A stretch of 64,000 nucleotides of DNA. It comes from Duganella sp. BuS-21. GTDB lineage: Bacteria; Pseudomonadota; Gammaproteobacteria; Burkholderiales; Burkholderiaceae_D. The notes under the pieces are model-generated. The model ran no database searches, was not told the DNA's origin, and saw nothing but the letters and a program-made list of their open reading frames with translations. The position numbers and the translations under genes were made by a program. Shown here piece by piece: positions 1 to 8,629 of this stretch (position 1 is its first letter; every line of letters begins with the position of its first letter). The stretch is from assembly GCA_041874725.1 (NCBI GenBank), contig CP097466.1, positions 1,178,001-1,242,000 of the forward strand, written 5' to 3'.

Positions 1-2009
1 GGCTGACCACGGTCGGCAACTCGACCCACAACCGCATCTACCTGGCCGATGCCGTGCTGAACAACGGCGCCAGCGTGACCGGTGTGTCGAGCAACGCCAA
101 CACCCCGTCGGCGCCGCTGATCCTGTCGTCGGCCGCCGGCCTGCCGGGCGCCAATCCGGCCCAGCTGGCGCAGTGTTTCGGCGCTGCCGACGGCCTGTCG
201 GCATTGCTTGATCCTGCCAAGGTGAGCGGCAAGGTGCTGGTCTGCGATCGCGGCAACAACGTGCTGGTCAACAAGAGCGCCAACGGTGCGACCGCCGGCG
301 CGGTGGGCGTGATCATCGCCAACGTGGAAGGCGGCGCGACCACCACGCTGACCCAGGCGCACACCATTTCGACCATCCACATCACCAAGGAAAACGGCAA
401 GATCGTCAAGGACTACGTGCTGGCCAATGCATCGGCCAAGGGCGCGTTGGCCAATCTGCGCGCCACCCTCGACACCAGCGTCAAGGCGCCGATCATGAAC
501 GGTTCGTCGTCGCGCGGCCCGAACGTGGCCAGCGCCAACATCCTGAAGCCTGACCTGACCGCACCCGGCACCGACATCCTGGCCGCCGTGACCGCCGGCC
601 TGAGCAAGGACCAGCGCAACGCCGTAGCAGCAGGCGGCGTGGCGCCGGTGACCGACTGGGCGTTCTACACCGGCACCTCGATGGCTTCGCCACACGTGGC
701 GGGCGTGGCGGCGCTGCTCAAGCAGCGTCACCCGGACTGGACCCCGGCCGCCATCAAGTCGGCGCTGATGACCACCGCCTACGACACCTACACCGACGGC
801 CTGACCACCGGCGTGGCGTGGGACGCGACCGCCAAGAACACCGGCACGCTGCCATGGGCGCAGGGCGCCGGCCACATCGCGCCGAGCACCGCCGCCGATC
901 CCGGCCTGGTGTACGACATCGCACCGGTCGACTACGCACGCTTCCTGTGCGGCCAGGGCCTGATCTACACGACCGCGCAGTGCAACAGCATCGGCGGCTC
1001 GATCGCGGCGCAGAACCTGAACCTGGCTTCGCTGACCGCCGGTAATGTGCTCGGTTCGCTGACCTTGACCCGTACCGTAACCAACGTCGGCGCCAACACC
1101 GCGACCTACAACGCCGCAGCGGCCGTGCCCGGCTACTCGGTGGTGGTCTCGCCGTCGCAGCTGGTGCTGGCGCCAAACGCCAAGGGCACCTTCACGGTCA
1201 AGGTCACGCGTACCGACGCGCCGATCGATACCTGGGTGTACGGCAAGCTGACCTGGACCGACGGCACCCACGTGGTGCGCAGCCCGCTGACCCTGCGCGG
1301 CAGCGCGCTGGCGGCCGTGGCAAGCGTGTACAGCGAGGCGACCAGCGGCGCCAAGGTGGTCACCGTGGGCACCGGCTTTGCCGGCACCATGGGCATCGTC
1401 AAGGGCGGCCTGGTTCCTGCTACCAAGGAAACCCGCACCGTGGTGCAGGGCAGCAGCCTGTCGACCGCCAATGCGCAGTGCGCGGCCGGTGGTTCGGCCG
1501 GCGTCAACCTGCATAACGTGACCATCCCAAGTGGCACGCTGACCGCACGCTTCTCGCTGTATGACGACGAAGTGCAGGGCGCGACGTCGGGCCTGAGCGA
1601 CCTCGATCTGGTGGTCATCAAAGGCACGACCGTGGTGGCCAGCAGCGGCGGCGACACCGCCAACGAATCGGCGCAACTGGTCAATCCGGCTGCCGGCGAT
1701 TACAAGGTGTGCGTGATCGGTTACGCACCGCGCGGCGGTTCGGCGACCTACGCGCTGTCGAGCTGGCTGGTGAATTCGAGCTCGACAGGCGGCAACTTCA
1801 AGGTTGCAGCACCGAGCTCGGCAACGGTTGGCGGCACCGCCAGCGTGGGCTTAAGCTGGTCGGGCCTGGCGGTAGGCAAGCGCTATGTCGGCGCGGTGAA
1901 CTACCTGCTGAGCGGCGTCAAGCAAGGCACCACCGTGATCGATGTTGATACCACCGATCCGCTGCCGATGTTCCAGAACTCCCGCGCGAAGGAAGCGCTG
2001 GCATTCTGA
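1..2009 (+). CDS. S8 family serine peptidase (subtilisin-like), 5' truncated
   Basis: Secreted subtilisin-type endopeptidase; only the C-terminal two thirds lie in the window. The frame is open from base 3, so the start and the catalytic Asp and His lie upstream. The first ~130 residues look like a protease-associated (PA) insert. The catalytic Ser is in the motif GTSMASPHVAGVAALL (about base 675-720). A fibronectin-III-like region follows (TRTVTNVGANTATY), then a pre-peptidase C-terminal-like beta domain (SDLDLVVIKG, about base 1600) ending in AKEALAF. The order catalytic domain with PA insert, then Fn3-like domain, resembles plant-type subtilases. A strong intrinsic terminator follows 20 bases after the stop. 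Family assignment is firm; substrate is unknown. Confidence 0.93.
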   Translation, partial: LTTVGNSTHNRIYLADAVLNNGASVTGVSSNANTPSAPLILSSAAGLPGANPAQLAQCFGAADGLSALLDPAKVSGKVLVCDRGNNVLVNKSANGATAGAVGVIIANVEGGATTTLTQAHTISTIHITKENGKIVKDYVLANASAKGALANLRATLDTSVKAPIMNGSSSRGPNVASANILKPDLTAPGTDILAAVTAGLSKDQRNAVAAGGVAPVTDWAFYTGTSMASPHVAGVAALLKQRHPDWTPAAIKSALMTTAYDTYTDGLTTGVAWDATAKNTGTLPWAQGAGHIAPSTAADPGLVYDIAPVDYARFLCGQGLIYTTAQCNSIGGSIAAQNLNLASLTAGNVLGSLTLTRTVTNVGANTATYNAAAAVPGYSVVVSPSQLVLAPNAKGTFTVKVTRTDAPIDTWVYGKLTWTDGTHVVRSPLTLRGSALAAVASVYSEATSGAKVVTVGTGFAGTMGIVKGGLVPATKETRTVVQGSSLSTANAQCAAGGSAGVNLHNVTIPSGTLTARFSLYDDEVQGATSGLSDLDLVVIKGTTVVASSGGDTANESAQLVNPAAGDYKVCVIGYAPRGGSATYALSSWLVNSSSTGGNFKVAAPSSATVGGTASVGLSWSGLAVGKRYVGAVNYLLSGVKQGTTVIDVDTTDPLPMFQNSRAKEALAF

Positions 2010-2029
2010 TTAAGATAGCCTCAGCCACA

Positions 2030-2063
2030 AAAAACCCGCGTGCAGTCTGACGCGGGTTTTTTT
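2030..2063 (+). terminator. Rho-independent terminator after the subtilisin gene
   Basis: A GC-rich stem (AAACCCGCG paired with CGCGGGTTT) closes a 10-base loop and runs into a seven-T tract. It starts 20 bases after the peptidase stop codon. Confidence 0.88.
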
Positions 2064-2151
2064 ATGGGATCAGCTTGGGCATGGTGGGCTCGAGGTTGCT
2101 TGCCGGTTTACAAGCACGCAGCACCAAGCCAACCCGCACGGCGCTGCGGCC

Positions 2152-2190
2152 AGGGTCAGACCCCGCGGGGTGACCCTTTCGTTCGGGGTG
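2152..2190. repeat. Palindromic GGGTCA-type intergenic repeat
   Basis: AGGGTCA and TGACCCT arms enclose the palindrome CCCCGCGGGG (2161-2170), followed by GTTCGGGGTG. The stretch at 2174-2190 matches 23656-23672 at 16 of 17 bases, and GGGTCAGACCC also recurs at 23648-23658, so this is a dispersed repeat. The rest of the 2064-2254 gap shows no gene. Confidence 0.6.
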
Positions 2191-2254
2191 CTATTTAAGG
2201 ATGGCGCTTGAGTAGCCAACGAGTATTCATTGTGAGCACCCGTGGAGTACCTTT

Positions 2255-2677
2255 TTATTGGGCGTTGGGCTGGCCGCCGGAACCGAAGGGCGAGCGCGGA
2301 TTGAGGGTGCATATGCCGGCGCGGCAGCTGGCGCCGGGATCACTGACGATGGAGCAGGTGGACATCATGCCTAGCCGCTTGTCCTCGGCGCGGCGGGCGG
2401 CGGAATGTTGTTCCGCCAGCGCCTTCAACTGCGCGCCGTCGCTGTTCTTGCTGGACCAGGCGAGGTAGTTTTCCGGCCCGCCGCATGCCTTGGAACCGAC
2501 GCCGATGCTGTGGCATTGGCTGTTGTTGTCGCAAGCGAGGCGGGTGTTGGTGCTCTGGATTTTTTGCCATAGGCCGGCCGTGTCCGTGGTCGGCTCAGGC
2601 GCACGCGCACCGGCACAGGCGGTGAGGATCAACAGGCTGGCGGCAGCCAGGCGCAGGGAGTAGGGAAGAGTGTTCAT
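2255..2677 (-). CDS. Small Cys-containing lipoprotein, unknown function
   Basis: A 140-residue predicted lipoprotein. The signal peptide ends in the lipobox LTAC at about residue 20. The mature part has several Cys (LACDNNSQCHSIG, SKACGG, STCS, ASCRAGIC) that could form disulfides in the periplasm. The start is taken at the ATG at 2677; an in-frame TTG six codons upstream (2695) is possible but gives a less typical signal peptide. It lies 29 bases beyond the next minus-strand gene and may be co-transcribed with it. I do not recognise a named family. Confidence 0.75.
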   Translation of the reverse strand: MNTLPYSLRLAAASLLILTACAGARAPEPTTDTAGLWQKIQSTNTRLACDNNSQCHSIGVGSKACGGPENYLAWSSKNSDGAQLKALAEQHSAARRAEDKRLGMMSTCSIVSDPGASCRAGICTLNPRSPFGSGGQPNAQ

Positions 2678-2706
2678 GGTTTGATGATGATCCAAGGTGA
2701 GGGCAA

Positions 2707-3483
2707 TTACAAGGAGCCTGGCGATTCAAATTCCAGCAGGGTGTCGTCGGACCAGCTGCGGTCCCAGATCGGTGCGTAATAGCTGCGGTCGAGCAGCACC
2801 TGACAGTCGCAATACGGCAGCGTGGCCGCCGTCTGCGTGCCGCCCGCATGGAGCATGGTGGGCCGCAGGTTGGCGCTGCGGTGGCCGTCGTACAGCGTCA
2901 CGCCCAATAGAGGGCGCTCGGCAAAGAACAGGTAGTTGCCATCGGGCGCATTGCATACGCTCTCCGGGCTGGTGAATAGCTCGCCGAGCCAGGCGAATAG
3001 CCGGGAATTATTCGACAGCAAACCGGCCTCGACGCCGACCAGGCATTCGAGCCGCAGGTCGCCCAGGCGGCGTTTGCCTTCCGGCGTATTCGGACTGCGG
3101 ACCTGGGCGCGCCAGGTCAGGGTGCTGGTTTTGCGGCTGGCGATCAGGGCCGCGTCTTCCTTCCAGGCCTGCTGGTGGCGTTCCAGCGTGAAGCTGTGAT
3201 CGGGCGCCACCGGCACCGGCAGCGAGACGGTGTCGCCGGCCACGCGCAGGGTGATGCCGTCGAGCTGCGTGTCCGGCCGGCGCGGCAGCAGCTGGAAGCG
3301 CAAGGTGGCCTGCGGCGCCAGCGCGCGATGGCGCTCGAACAGGTCCATGCCGGCGATCATCTTGCGGTAGGACTTGTCCACCGGATCGCGCGTGGCCTGC
3401 AGCGTGACGCTGGGCGCGGTCTGGGCTGCCGCGCAACTTGCGGCCAGCAGCGTTGCCACCATCAGGAGAGTCGGGATGCGCAT
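2707..3483 (-). CDS. Secreted hypothetical protein
   Basis: A 258-residue protein with a clear Sec signal peptide (MRIPTLLMVATLLAASCAAAQ). The mature part is predicted to be mostly beta-strand, with Cys near the C-terminus (LECLVG, ESVCNAP, PYCDCQVLL). No catalytic motif was recognised. It sits between the small lipoprotein and the RelA/SpoT-like gene, all on the minus strand, and the spacing to the lipoprotein is compatible with one transcript. Function unknown. Confidence 0.72.
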   Translation of the reverse strand: MRIPTLLMVATLLAASCAAAQTAPSVTLQATRDPVDKSYRKMIAGMDLFERHRALAPQATLRFQLLPRRPDTQLDGITLRVAGDTVSLPVPVAPDHSFTLERHQQAWKEDAALIASRKTSTLTWRAQVRSPNTPEGKRRLGDLRLECLVGVEAGLLSNNSRLFAWLGELFTSPESVCNAPDGNYLFFAERPLLGVTLYDGHRSANLRPTMLHAGGTQTAATLPYCDCQVLLDRSYYAPIWDRSWSDDTLLEFESPGSL

Positions 3484-3526
3484 GGTTGCCGATGGTAAGG
3501 CAAGGCCGCCGCCGGCGGCGCACCGT

Positions 3527-4675
3527 TCAGCCTGCGGGCTGGGCGTCGATCCAGCGCACCAGGTCGCGCCCGAAGACGCGGGTGCGGGCGGTGTCGATCT
3601 GGCGCTTCTTGTAGGCTTCGTGGCTGGCCGGCCCGCTCAGGCTGCGCTGGTAGCTGGCTTCGTCCATCAGCTGGATTTCGTACTCGAAAAAAAAGCCGAC
3701 GTCGTAGTCCAGCTCGGGCGCGGCGTCGAGTTGCTGCACGTGGATCATCTTGCGCACCGTCACCTGTATGCTGTTGAAGCCGACACCGCTGTGCGGATTG
3801 TCGCAGCGCGTTTGCGGCTGCGCGATCTCGGCCAGTTCGGCGTCCATGGCGCGCAGCAGGTCAAGCGGATAATCCTTGCTGTGCTCCAGCTGCGCCCGGT
3901 ACTTGCAGAACACCTGCTTGGCCGCGTCCAGGTCGAGCAGGGTGTTGCGGGTGCGCTCGGCGTCGACGTTGGTGACGGACAGCAAATGCGCGCGCTGCAG
4001 CGTGCGCAGCGCCAGCAGGCATTCGCAGCGGGTGGCGAACACCAGTCGCACGCCCAGGTGGTCGAAGATGTCGGCCGCCAGGTAGGCGGCTTTTTGCAGC
4101 AGCTTGAGCAGGATGCTGTTGCGGCCCTTGTTGTCCTTGCGGTCGTAGTGCAGCAGCGGCAGGCAGACTTCGCCGTCGGTGAGGAAATGTTGATCGCCGT
4201 CGTGGCGGATCACTTCGTCCAGCGTGCCGAACACCTGGGCGCGGATGGCGTGGAAGTGGCGCAGCTTGAGGTTGTTGTCGATGTAGAAGATCCCATGCAT
4301 CACCTTCAGCACCGCGCACGACCACATGCGCCGCGCGTCCACGTGCTGGCCGCGCAGGGAGGCGAACACCAGCAGTTGCAGCGGGTCGTCCGGCTCGGCC
4401 ACCTCGGCCGGGATCAGGCCGGCCTGCTCCGGCGTCAGGAAGGAGCAGCGGATGAAGGCCACCGCTTCCACATGGGCGCGACGGATCAGTGCGGCAGCGG
4501 CCGGCTGGTCGAGGTCAAAGCCATACTCGCGCACAAACTGGCGCGCATCGTGCAGGTTGCGCAAGGCCAGCGCCCCCAGATCGATCGCCGAGATACCATT
4601 GGCGATCGCGTTGAGATAGCTCCAGTTGAGCGACAACTTGCCTTCGCTTTTGAGCGAAGCGTGCAGTTCCGTCAT
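3527..4675 (-). CDS. RelA/SpoT-like nucleotidyltransferase-fold protein (TIGR04552-like)
   Basis: A 382-residue cytoplasmic protein. The middle and C-terminal parts resemble the synthetase fold of RelA/SpoT: AADIFDHLGVRLVFATRCEC looks like the region containing the catalytic Asp, GVGFNSIQVTVRK like the GYxSxH segment, and FFFEYEIQLMDEASY like the EVQIRT strand. The last two parallels are partial: the usual Tyr and His are not both present, so synthesis of (p)ppGpp cannot be assumed. I recall such proteins being annotated as TIGR04552 family, but this is from memory. The gene is divergent from the glycosyltransferase at 4766, with 90 bases between them. Confidence 0.6.
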   Translation of the reverse strand: MTELHASLKSEGKLSLNWSYLNAIANGISAIDLGALALRNLHDARQFVREYGFDLDQPAAAALIRRAHVEAVAFIRCSFLTPEQAGLIPAEVAEPDDPLQLLVFASLRGQHVDARRMWSCAVLKVMHGIFYIDNNLKLRHFHAIRAQVFGTLDEVIRHDGDQHFLTDGEVCLPLLHYDRKDNKGRNSILLKLLQKAAYLAADIFDHLGVRLVFATRCECLLALRTLQRAHLLSVTNVDAERTRNTLLDLDAAKQVFCKYRAQLEHSKDYPLDLLRAMDAELAEIAQPQTRCDNPHSGVGFNSIQVTVRKMIHVQQLDAAPELDYDVGFFFEYEIQLMDEASYQRSLSGPASHEAYKKRQIDTARTRVFGRDLVRWIDAQPAG

Positions 4676-4765
4676 GTCTCCTCCACCGCATTACTTTTCT
4701 AATAATTGCTTGTCGGTTGGAACTATAATAGCGCCTTTGCCTGCCACCATCCTCCTTTTCGCATC

Positions 4766-5713
4766 ATGACCCTACCCCGCACCACGCGCGTTGCCATTCT
4801 GGTGCCTTGTTACAACGAGGCGTTGACGATTGCCGCCATCGTGCGCGATTTCCAGACCTATTTGCCGCAGGCGCAAGTCTATGTGTTCGACAATAACTCG
4901 ACCGACGACACCGTGCTGATTGCGCGCGAGGCCGGCGCCATCGTGCGTCACGTGCCGGCGCAGGGCAAGGGCAGCGTGGTGCGGCGCATGTTCGCCGACA
5001 TCGAGGCCGATGCCTATGTGATGGTCGACGGCGACGATACCTACGATGCCAGCGTGGCGCCGCAACTGGTGGCGCGACTGGTGGAGGAAGGACTGGACAT
5101 GGTGGTCGGCAACCGCATCAGCATCGAGCAGGCAGCTTATCGCCCGGGCCACCGTTTCGGCAACGCCATGCTGACCGGCTTCGTGTCGTCGATTTTCGGC
5201 CGCACCTTTACCGACATCCTGTCCGGCTACCGCGTGTTCTCGCGCCGCTACGTCAAGTCGTTCGCGGCGCACTCGGCCGGCTTCGAGATCGAGACCGAAC
5301 TGACGGTGCACGCGCTGGCCCTGCGCATGCCGGTGGCCGAGGTGCCGACCGTATACAAGGCGCGTCCGGAAGGCTCGGTCAGCAAGCTCAATACGTATCG
5401 CGATGGTTTTCGCATCCTCGGCACCATCTTGCGGCTGTTCAAGTCCGAGCGGCCGCTGGCGTTTTATTCGATCTTTGCGGCGCTGAGCGCGCTGCTGTCG
5501 CTGGCCCTGGCCGAGCCCATCGTGCAGACCTATCTGGAGACCGGCCTGGTGCCGCGCCTGCCGACCGCCACGCTGTGCGCCGCGCTGATGTTGCTGGGCG
5601 TGATCCTGCTGGTGTGCGGCATCGTGCTGGACGCGGTCACCAAGGGCCGCACCGAGCAGAAGCGGTTTGCCTACCTGGCCCAGCCTGGGCCGGGCGCGTC
5701 CGCCGATGATTGA
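4766..5713 (+). CDS. Family 2 glycosyltransferase (polyprenyl-phosphate sugar transferase type)
   Basis: A 315-residue GT2 enzyme. The N-terminal Rossmann-like GT-A domain begins VAILVPCYNEALTI, contains the FDNNSTDDT loop and the metal-binding MVDGDDTYDA motif, and continues through DILSGYRVFSRR. Two hydrophobic segments follow at the C-terminus (about residues 232-250 and 270-295), as in dolichol-phosphate mannose synthase-like or GtrB-like enzymes that load a lipid carrier at the inner membrane. The start is the ATG at 4766 rather than an upstream in-frame one, because similarity begins at MTLPRTTR. A TATAAT box lies at 4724-4729. The stop overlaps the next gene, so the two are probably translationally coupled. 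Confidence 0.85.
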   Translation: MTLPRTTRVAILVPCYNEALTIAAIVRDFQTYLPQAQVYVFDNNSTDDTVLIAREAGAIVRHVPAQGKGSVVRRMFADIEADAYVMVDGDDTYDASVAPQLVARLVEEGLDMVVGNRISIEQAAYRPGHRFGNAMLTGFVSSIFGRTFTDILSGYRVFSRRYVKSFAAHSAGFEIETELTVHALALRMPVAEVPTVYKARPEGSVSKLNTYRDGFRILGTILRLFKSERPLAFYSIFAALSALLSLALAEPIVQTYLETGLVPRLPTATLCAALMLLGVILLVCGIVLDAVTKGRTEQKRFAYLAQPGPGASADD

Positions 5714-7583
5714 TCGCCTCGACGCACTTCTGGCGGCACCCTGCGCCTGGCTGGCGCGCCGTACCGCTTTGCTCAACCATCGGCACGCCGGCTGGTGGGC
5801 CATGCTGCTGGTGCCGGCGCTGCTGGGCTGGTTGTCGGTGGCCAGCGGCCAGGACGACGGCTGGGACATGCGCAACTACCACCTGTACAACGTTCACGCG
5901 CTGCTGAATGGCCGCATCGGTTTCGACCTGTCGCCGGCCGGCTTCCAGAGCTATTTCAACCCGACGCTGGATCTGCCGTATTACTATCTGAACCAGTGGC
6001 TGCCGCCGCGCGCGGTCGGTTTCGTGCTGGGGGCCTTGCACGGACTGGCGTTTGTGCTGTTGTACGGTATCGCGCGCCAGCTGTTGGGCGTTGCCGCGCC
6101 GCGCCGGCTGGTGTTGCTGCTGGCCGCCGCCGGCCTGTGCGCGCCGGGCTTTCTCAGCGAGCTGGGCAATACGATGGGCGACAACCTGAGCGCGCTGCCG
6201 GTGCTGGCCTCGCTATACCTGGTGCTGCGCGGCTGGGACACGTTGGCGCAACGGAGCGCGCCGACGTCGCCGGCATGGTCGCTGCTGCCGGCCCTGCGGG
6301 TGCTGCTGGCGGCGGGCGTGGCGATGGGGTTGGGTGCGGGACTCAAGCTGACCAACGCGCTGTATGCGGTGGCGCTGTGCGCGACCTTGCTGAGCGTGCC
6401 GCTGCCTTGGTGGCAGCGCCTGCGGCTGTCGCTGCTGTTCGGCATCGGCGTGCTGGGCGGCATGGCCGTCAGCGGCGGCTGGTGGTTCCTCAAGATGTGG
6501 CAGAGCTTCGGCAACCCGGTGTTCCCGCAATTTAACAACATCTTCCGCAGTCCGCTGGCGCCGGAGCAGGGCGTGATCGACGTCTTCTTCCGTCCGCAAG
6601 GCGTGGTGGAAAATCTGCTGTGGCCGTTTATCTTCATGGTTAACACGCGCCGCGTGTCGGAGATTCCGCTCAAGCTGGCGGTGTGGCCGGTGCTGTATCT
6701 GTCGCTGCTGGCGGCGGCGGTGTGGCTGCTGCGCCGCTGGCGCGCCAGCCTGACGCCAACGCCAACGCCAACGCCAACGCTGGCGCCACGCAGCGGCTTC
6801 CTGTTGCTGTTCGTGGCGCTGGCCTATCTGGTGTGGATGCGTATGTTCAGCATCTACCGCTACCTGGTGCCGCTGGAGTTGCTGGCGCCGCTGGCGATCT
6901 GGCTGGCATGGCGCTACATCGCGCCGCAGGCGCAGCGCCTGGTTGCCCTGGTGCTGGCCGTGCTGGCCCTCGGCGTGTTCCCGATGGCCAACTGGGGCCA
7001 CGCGGCATGGGCCGACCAGTCCTTCACTGCCGAGTTGCCGCCGATCGCCAAACCGGCCGACAGCATCGTCTTCTTTGCTCAGCCCGATCCGCCATCGGGC
7101 TGGATGGCGACCTTCCTGCCGCCGGCGGTGCGGGTGGTCGCGCTGGGCACCGGCATGCCGGAATCGCCGGCCTGGCGCGCGCGCCAACTGGCGGCCATCG
7201 CCGAACGCGCAGGCCCGCATTATCTGCTGCTGAGCGCCGCCCGCAACGACCGCGACGGCACGCGCTTGCGTAAGCTGGCGGTGGCGCAGTGGCTGGGCTT
7301 GACCGACGATGCGGCCGGCTGCGACAAGCTGGACAGCCTGATGCAGCGCGTGCGGCTGCAAGTGGAGCTGCGTCGACTGCCGGCGGGCGGTTGCACTTTC
7401 GAGCTGCCGCCGCAACACCGCGTCGACCTGGCCGCGCAGGACCGCGCCACCATCGCGGCGGCGGCACAGCGCCTGCAGCAATACGGCCTGCAACTCGACG
7501 CCGCCGCCTGCGGCTCGCACAGTGCGGCGGTGGGCGCCGAGCCGCGTCCCTTCCTGTGGTGCCCGGTGACGCGCCAGCCTTAG
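5706..7583 (+). CDS. Polytopic membrane protein, probable lipid-linked sugar transferase (GT-C-like)
   Basis: A 625-residue protein with about ten or more hydrophobic helices and a soluble C-terminal domain (from about residue 430). The early periplasmic loop contains DDGWDMRNYHLYN, with acidic residues placed as in GT-C glycosyltransferases that use polyprenyl-phosphate sugars. The start ATG at 5706 overlaps the stop of the GT2 gene (ATGATTGA), which suggests the GT2 enzyme loads a carrier that this protein consumes; that pairing is inference. A run of in-frame ACGCCA hexamers at about 6752-6785 encodes a TPTPTPTP linker between helices and may vary in length. Acceptor unknown. Confidence 0.7.
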   Translation: MIDRLDALLAAPCAWLARRTALLNHRHAGWWAMLLVPALLGWLSVASGQDDGWDMRNYHLYNVHALLNGRIGFDLSPAGFQSYFNPTLDLPYYYLNQWLPPRAVGFVLGALHGLAFVLLYGIARQLLGVAAPRRLVLLLAAAGLCAPGFLSELGNTMGDNLSALPVLASLYLVLRGWDTLAQRSAPTSPAWSLLPALRVLLAAGVAMGLGAGLKLTNALYAVALCATLLSVPLPWWQRLRLSLLFGIGVLGGMAVSGGWWFLKMWQSFGNPVFPQFNNIFRSPLAPEQGVIDVFFRPQGVVENLLWPFIFMVNTRRVSEIPLKLAVWPVLYLSLLAAAVWLLRRWRASLTPTPTPTPTLAPRSGFLLLFVALAYLVWMRMFSIYRYLVPLELLAPLAIWLAWRYIAPQAQRLVALVLAVLALGVFPMANWGHAAWADQSFTAELPPIAKPADSIVFFAQPDPPSGWMATFLPPAVRVVALGTGMPESPAWRARQLAAIAERAGPHYLLLSAARNDRDGTRLRKLAVAQWLGLTDDAAGCDKLDSLMQRVRLQVELRRLPAGGCTFELPPQHRVDLAAQDRATIAAAAQRLQQYGLQLDAAACGSHSAAVGAEPRPFLWCPVTRQP

Positions 7584-7616
7584 CGCAGCATTGTCCTTGC
7601 TGGGGCGCGACGCCCT

Positions 7617-7793
7617 CGCGCAACAGGCCTGACCGAGCCGGGCGCGGTAGCGCCGGTGTTCAGCGGCATCTTCATGGACAAGATGGTCGGCTTCATCAAG
7701 CGCTACTTCCCGCTATTCCTGCTGGACGCGGTGTTCGGCAAGCTGATCGAACTGTCCGATTTTTCGGAAGCTATCGTGGTGGCGGCCATACCT
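7617..7793 (+). pseudogene. Remnant of a GntP-family (gluconate-type) permease
   Basis: One frame from about 7617 encodes GLTEPGAVAPVFSG, DKMVGFIKRYFPLFLL, then DAVFGKLIELSDFSEAIV and VVAAI. This closely resembles the early membrane region of GntP/H+:gluconate symporters (family pattern, from memory: GAVFGKLIELSGFSRSIV). Two positions that are usually Gly are Asp here. Similarity starts without a credible start codon and stops at about 7793, so only ~60 of ~450 residues survive. Bases 7584-7616 may be more of the same, frameshifted. It lies antisense to the 3' end of the nei gene. Confidence 0.68.
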
Positions 7794-8557
7794 GACCGGG
7801 CGGGTGTAGTGTTCATCGCCGGCGGGTACTGCTTCTGGCACTGCACGCAGAAGAAGCTGCGCCGGTGCGTCTTGCCCAGGTGGGCCTTGTGGAAGGGAAT
7901 GTCGCAGCGCGGGCAGATGCGTTTGGTGTGCGCCAGCCAGTGCTGCTTGAGCACCAAGGCCTGCTTCCATGTGAGGAAATCGAAACTGTACTCGCGCGCC
8001 TGCGCCGCCAGTTCGCGCAGCTTGGCGGCCGGCAGCGCGCCCACCGTCGATAGTGGATGGACGCGGATGCGGAACAGCACCTCGTTCTTGATGATGTTGC
8101 CGACCCCGGCAAAGATGTCCTGATCGAGCAGGGCGTCGCACACCAGCGTATCCGGCGCCGCGCGCAGCTTCTTCAGCGCCAGCCTCGGTTCCCACAGGTC
8201 GGACATCACGTCGCCGCGCCAGTCGTAGGTGGCGTCGAGGTCCGGCGGCAGCGGCTTGACCGAGCAGGTGTAGAAATTGAATTCATCGCCATCGTCGAAC
8301 TGCAAGCTCAGGCGCGGCTCGGCGTCCTTGCGTTGGTTGATGCGGTAACTGCCGAACATCAGCAGATGGATGCGCAGGGCCAGTTGCGGCAGCTGGATCA
8401 GGAAGTGCTTGCCCCAGCTGCGCAGCGCCACGATAGGCTGTCCTTCGAGCGCGGCAAAGTCGATGCCCTTGCTATTGCCGCTGGCGCGGGCGATGGTGCG
8501 GCCGGCGAAGCCCTCCGCCTGCTCGCGCAAAATAACAATCGATGGACCTTCCGGCAT
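7703..8557 (-). CDS. nei: Fpg/Nei family DNA glycosylase (endonuclease VIII-like)
   Basis: Base-excision repair glycosylase/AP lyase, 284 residues. The N-terminus MPEGPS supplies the catalytic Pro2 and Glu3. The helix-two-turn-helix region includes DQDIFAGVGNIIKNEVLFR, and the zinc finger has the pairs CPRC and CVQC, ending QKQYPP at about residue 246. The last ~38 residues (7703-7819), rich in Ser, Thr and Asn, do not look like the family; they are read antisense through the GntP-like remnant, so the original stop was probably lost at a rearrangement near 7793-7815. The core domain is complete and likely active. Possible alternative substrate class: Nei2-like. Confidence 0.88.
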   Translation of the reverse strand: MPEGPSIVILREQAEGFAGRTIARASGNSKGIDFAALEGQPIVALRSWGKHFLIQLPQLALRIHLLMFGSYRINQRKDAEPRLSLQFDDGDEFNFYTCSVKPLPPDLDATYDWRGDVMSDLWEPRLALKKLRAAPDTLVCDALLDQDIFAGVGNIIKNEVLFRIRVHPLSTVGALPAAKLRELAAQAREYSFDFLTWKQALVLKQHWLAHTKRICPRCDIPFHKAHLGKTHRRSFFCVQCQKQYPPAMNTTPARSGMAATTIASEKSDSSISLPNTASSRNSGK

Positions 8558-8573
8558 CGCCAGCCTCCGCGTA

Positions 8574-8629
8574 CGGTGAGCTGTCAGTGTCGCCGCACCT
8601 CGTGCGCCGAACTGTACGTTAGCTCACCG
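8574..8629. repeat. 9-bp inverted repeat between nei and the ATPase pseudogene
   Basis: CGGTGAGCT (8574-8582) and its exact reverse complement AGCTCACCG (8621-8629) are separated by 38 bases. The right arm contains the stop of the ATPase pseudogene. There is no T-tract, so it is not a typical terminator. Role unknown. Confidence 0.45.

Noticed and set aside
7656..8123. 155-codon plus-strand frame beginning inside the GntP remnant
   Set aside because: Only the first ~45 codons resemble the permease. The rest is antisense to the conserved nei core, so it is not a functional gene.
8574..8629. Terminal inverted repeat of an insertion sequence
   Set aside because: The nine-base arms are only 38 bases apart, there is no transposase remnant and no target duplication.
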